Assembly (NCBI GenBank): GCA_046261635.1
Contig: JBHEOL010000262.1
Location: 1-15,039, forward strand
From: JBHEPS01 sp046261635
Lineage (GTDB): Bacteria > Acidobacteriota > Thermoanaerobaculia > Gp7-AA8
DNA: 15,039 bases
Direction: 5' to 3'
Part shown: positions 13,172 through 15,039 of the stretch, piece by piece
Numbering within the stretch: the first letter of the stretch is position 1
Layout of the letters: every line of letters starts with the position of its first letter
Notes under the pieces: generated by a model
Databases searched by the model: none
The model's input: only the letters and a program-made list of their open reading frames with translations
What the model was told of the DNA's origin: nothing
Program-made: the position numbers and the translations under genes

Positions 13172-14745
13172 ATGGCCTGAGTCAGCATCTGCTGGAACTT
13201 CTGGGCCATTCCGGAGTCGAACTGGGCTCCGCCGCCGCGCAGGATCCGGTCGACCGCCTCGTTTTCCGGAAGCGGGACCTGGTACGAGTCGGGGGCGGTC
13301 ATCGCGTCGAAGGCCTCGCAGATGTGGAGCACGCGGGATCCCTCCGGGATCTGCTCGCCCGAGAGACCGTGGGGATATCCTTTCCCGTCGATCCGTTCGT
13401 GGTGGTGCAGCACGAGCTTCGTGATCTCCGGTCCGAGGCCCGACTCCGAGACCAGCGCGGCACTCACGATCGGATGCGACTGGATCATTTTCATTTCCGC
13501 ATCCGAGATTTCCTTCTTCCGATACACATCCTGATAGTCGAGAAGGCGCATGCCGGCATCGTGGACGAAGCCCGCGATCCGAACGTTCTCGCATTCGATA
13601 TCCGAAAGCCCGACATAGTGAGCGAGCTGGTCCGCCATCCGCGAGACGCGCCTGCTGTGATTGATCAGATGGGGGAACTTCTGGAAGTCGGGCTCGAGCA
13701 GTTTCTCGGCGATCCGCTGGCTCATCAGTTTCTTCGAGCTGTGCGATAGCGACTGCTGAACCGTCTGCTCGATCTGGCGGAGAAACAGCTCGAGAAACGA
13801 TCGGGCGGACGCGTCGGGGGCGCGGTCGAAGGCGACGCTCAGCACCAGTGTGTCGGCCGAGGCCCCCTTCACCGGGGCGCTGAGGACCGTCTGCAGCCGG
13901 TCCGGCTGGATCGGCGGCCCGCTCTCGCCGAGAGGGTAGCGCACCGCGGAGCGCGTGAGAACGTCCGACTCGCCCCGTTTCCGGCTCCAGCCCGCGAGTT
14001 TCGCGCGGAACTGCTCGATCGCCTCCTCGGTCATCGTCGTCTTCGCAACGATCACCTGTCCCCCCCCCATCTCCCCGAGGGAGGCGAACGATGCGACCAG
14101 AACCGAGGGGAGCTGGAGGAGAGAGGGGAGCAGCAATGCGACCGATGCCATCTCCGGCTCGGAGAGAGTCCGCGAGGTGAGAGACGAGCTTCCAAGGCTG
14201 CGGACGACGACGGTCTTCGCGAGCTCGATCGTTCGGAGGATGTTCGATGCGGCGATTTCAGAGTCCCGATCACCGCCGCCCGATCCGAGCTGCAACGACT
14301 GCTGACCGTAAAGCTGCTTTTCAGCGAACAGTCCCAGAAGCTGCTCCACGATCTTCTGCGCCTGGCCGAGATCGTTGGTGTCGAACGGCTGCTTGCCCGG
14401 CTTGTCCCTCAGGTCGAGAATTCCCGCGAGCCGTCCCCTCGAATAGACCGGGGCGGCGAGCAGCCGGTCGGTGCCGGCGGCGAACAACATCTCGGCGAAT
14501 CGCGGCTCGTCGTTCAGGCCGTTCACGAAGAACGGCGCGCGGCGCATCACGAGCCGGTCGGCGAGCGGATCGCTCGGTGGGATCGTCTTCCGGATCGAAT
14601 CGGAGAACCCGTACGAAGTGATCAGCACGAATCCCGTCTCGCCGTCGAGGAGGTAAAGGGCCGCCTTCGTTGCACGGATACTCTCCATGCAGCCGAAAAC
14701 GATCTCCTTGAAGCGTGGCTGCAGCTGTTCGATCTCGGGCTGCAT
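13162..14745 (-). CDS. GAF plus HD-GYP domain protein (putative cyclic-di-GMP phosphodiesterase)
   Basis: A 527-residue soluble signalling protein. Residues about 5-145 resemble a GAF sensor domain (ALYLLDGETGFVLITSYGFS, 29-48; LLAAPVYSRGRLAGILDLRD, 95-114). Residues about 160-330 form a second region, possibly another degenerate sensor domain (SAPVKGASADTLVLSVAFDR, 289-308), which I cannot name. The HD-GYP domain (about 340-520) keeps His363 (NHSRR), His395-Asp396 (FVHDAG), His424 (QSHPIV), HHHERIDGKGYPHG (447-460) and Asp480 in EAFDAMTA. These are the metal ligands and GYP motif of active c-di-GMP phosphodiesterases. In many homologues the residue three before Asp480 is Asp (DxxDA); here it is Glu477. 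A GGDEF cyclase is not visible in the window. The leader contains AGGGAAAG about 10 bases before the ATG as a possible SD. Confidence 0.92.
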   Translation of the reverse strand: MQPEIEQLQPRFKEIVFGCMESIRATKAALYLLDGETGFVLITSYGFSDSIRKTIPPSDPLADRLVMRRAPFFVNGLNDEPRFAEMLFAAGTDRLLAAPVYSRGRLAGILDLRDKPGKQPFDTNDLGQAQKIVEQLLGLFAEKQLYGQQSLQLGSGGGDRDSEIAASNILRTIELAKTVVVRSLGSSSLTSRTLSEPEMASVALLLPSLLQLPSVLVASFASLGEMGGGQVIVAKTTMTEEAIEQFRAKLAGWSRKRGESDVLTRSAVRYPLGESGPPIQPDRLQTVLSAPVKGASADTLVLSVAFDRAPDASARSFLELFLRQIEQTVQQSLSHSSKKLMSQRIAEKLLEPDFQKFPHLINHSRRVSRMADQLAHYVGLSDIECENVRIAGFVHDAGMRLLDYQDVYRKKEISDAEMKMIQSHPIVSAALVSESGLGPEITKLVLHHHERIDGKGYPHGLSGEQIPEGSRVLHICEAFDAMTAPDSYQVPLPENEAVDRILRGGGAQFDSGMAQKFQQMLTQAIQI

Positions 14746-14873
14746 ATTGTGTACTTTCCCTGTTTACACCAGCATGCCGCTCGGGGCAATGGTCTCAATA
14801 GATTGTACCGTGCAGAGGGTTCCCTGGAGCCCCCCTCCCGGCAGGCGTTCCATTTCGCGCAAATGTGCTAAGA
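14746..14873. other. Divergent intergenic region upstream of the HD-GYP gene
   Basis: A 128-bp gap that should hold promoters for the HD-GYP gene (minus) and the partial right-hand gene (plus). On the minus strand TACAAT (14807-14802) fits a -10 hexamer at five of six positions, about 57 bases before the HD-GYP start, but no good -35 precedes it. Nothing repeat-like is seen. Confidence 0.3.
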
Positions 14874-15039
14874 ATGCCGGCCATGCGGTGGGACAGCCCG
14901 ATCGATCCGCTGGCCGAACGGCTTGCCGGCGCCGGTCGGCTGCTGCTTGGGGCGATCGCGATTCTGATCCTCCAGTACGAACCCGTCGGTGTCTTTCGCA
15001 ACCAGCAGGTCCTCTCGAACATCGCCGCCGTCTATTGCG
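14874..15039 (+). CDS. N-terminus of a membrane protein, cut by the window edge
   Basis: An open frame without a stop to the last base of the window encodes about 55 residues: a short hydrophilic head (MPAMRWDSPIDPLAERLAGA), then a membrane helix (GRLLLGAIAILILQ) and the start of a second region (NQQVLSNIAAVYC). Two in-frame ATG codons, 14874 and 14883, are possible; the second matches better the usual short head. Neither has a clear Shine-Dalgarno. A head with a Leu/Arg patch followed by serial membrane helices is common at the N-terminus of sensor histidine kinases and GGDEF proteins, which would suit a signalling neighbourhood, but this fragment is too short to decide. The codon positions show the G/C-rich third-base pattern of a real gene. 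Confidence 0.55.
   Translation, partial: MPAMRWDSPIDPLAERLAGAGRLLLGAIAILILQYEPVGVFRNQQVLSNIAAVYC

Overview
The window looks like a chromosomal segment of a GC-rich, diderm, non-phototrophic bacterium. The DNA is strongly G+C rich, genes are tightly packed, and there is a lipoprotein with a SPOR domain plus HD-GYP, FHA and receiver signalling proteins. Period-7 inverted repeat arrays sit between genes. I have seen this kind of array (it translates as LLPSAFC-type peptides) mostly in Acidobacteriota-like genomes and metagenome bins. That placement is an inference from general familiarity, not something the sequence proves. No tRNA, rRNA, CRISPR array, transposase or phage gene is visible.

Layout, left to right. 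(1) queF (queuosine pathway) runs into a heptamer inverted array. Convergent to it on the minus strand lie purC and, 52 bp upstream of purC, a large protein with a divergent class III nucleotide cyclase domain. (2) Almost back to back with the cyclase gene, and divergent from it, is mscL, whose channel carries a C-terminal zinc-ribbon tail. (3) The 258-bp gap after mscL is a nested composite: G-rich heptamer arms in inverted orientation around a 104-bp element with its own terminal inverted repeats. (4) A plus-strand run of four tightly spaced genes follows: a DnaC/DnaI-type AAA+ ATPase with an N-terminal zinc finger, a six-helix membrane protein, a fold-type I aminotransferase, and a SPOR+SpoIID lipoprotein. 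(5) A third heptamer inverted array separates that run from a minus-strand pair: an FHA protein with two membrane helices, and a stand-alone receiver protein. (6) Divergent from the receiver is a plus-strand run of dCMP deaminase, tsaB and rimI. It meets, tail to tail with a 10-bp overlap, a GAF plus HD-GYP protein on the minus strand. (7) The right edge holds the first ~55 codons of a plus-strand membrane protein.

Most genes are core or housekeeping: tRNA modification (queF, tsaB), nucleotide metabolism (purC, dCMP deaminase), ribosomal protein acetylation (rimI), osmotic protection (mscL) and cell-wall turnover (SpoIID). Signalling is well represented (cyclase-like domain, receiver, FHA, HD-GYP). 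I do not see a complete new defence or biosynthetic system. The most unusual features are the three intergenic inverted heptamer arrays. Two of them supply the last codons and the stop codon of the neighbouring gene (queF, mscL), and one carries a second, unrelated repeat element in its loop. The next most interesting is the cyclase-like protein, which lacks one catalytic residue and has a large unassigned N-terminal half.

Start codons were adjusted where the longest open frame was not credible: purC, mscL, the ATPase, the receiver and tsaB. Long open frames antisense to real genes are common here because of the base composition and were left out.
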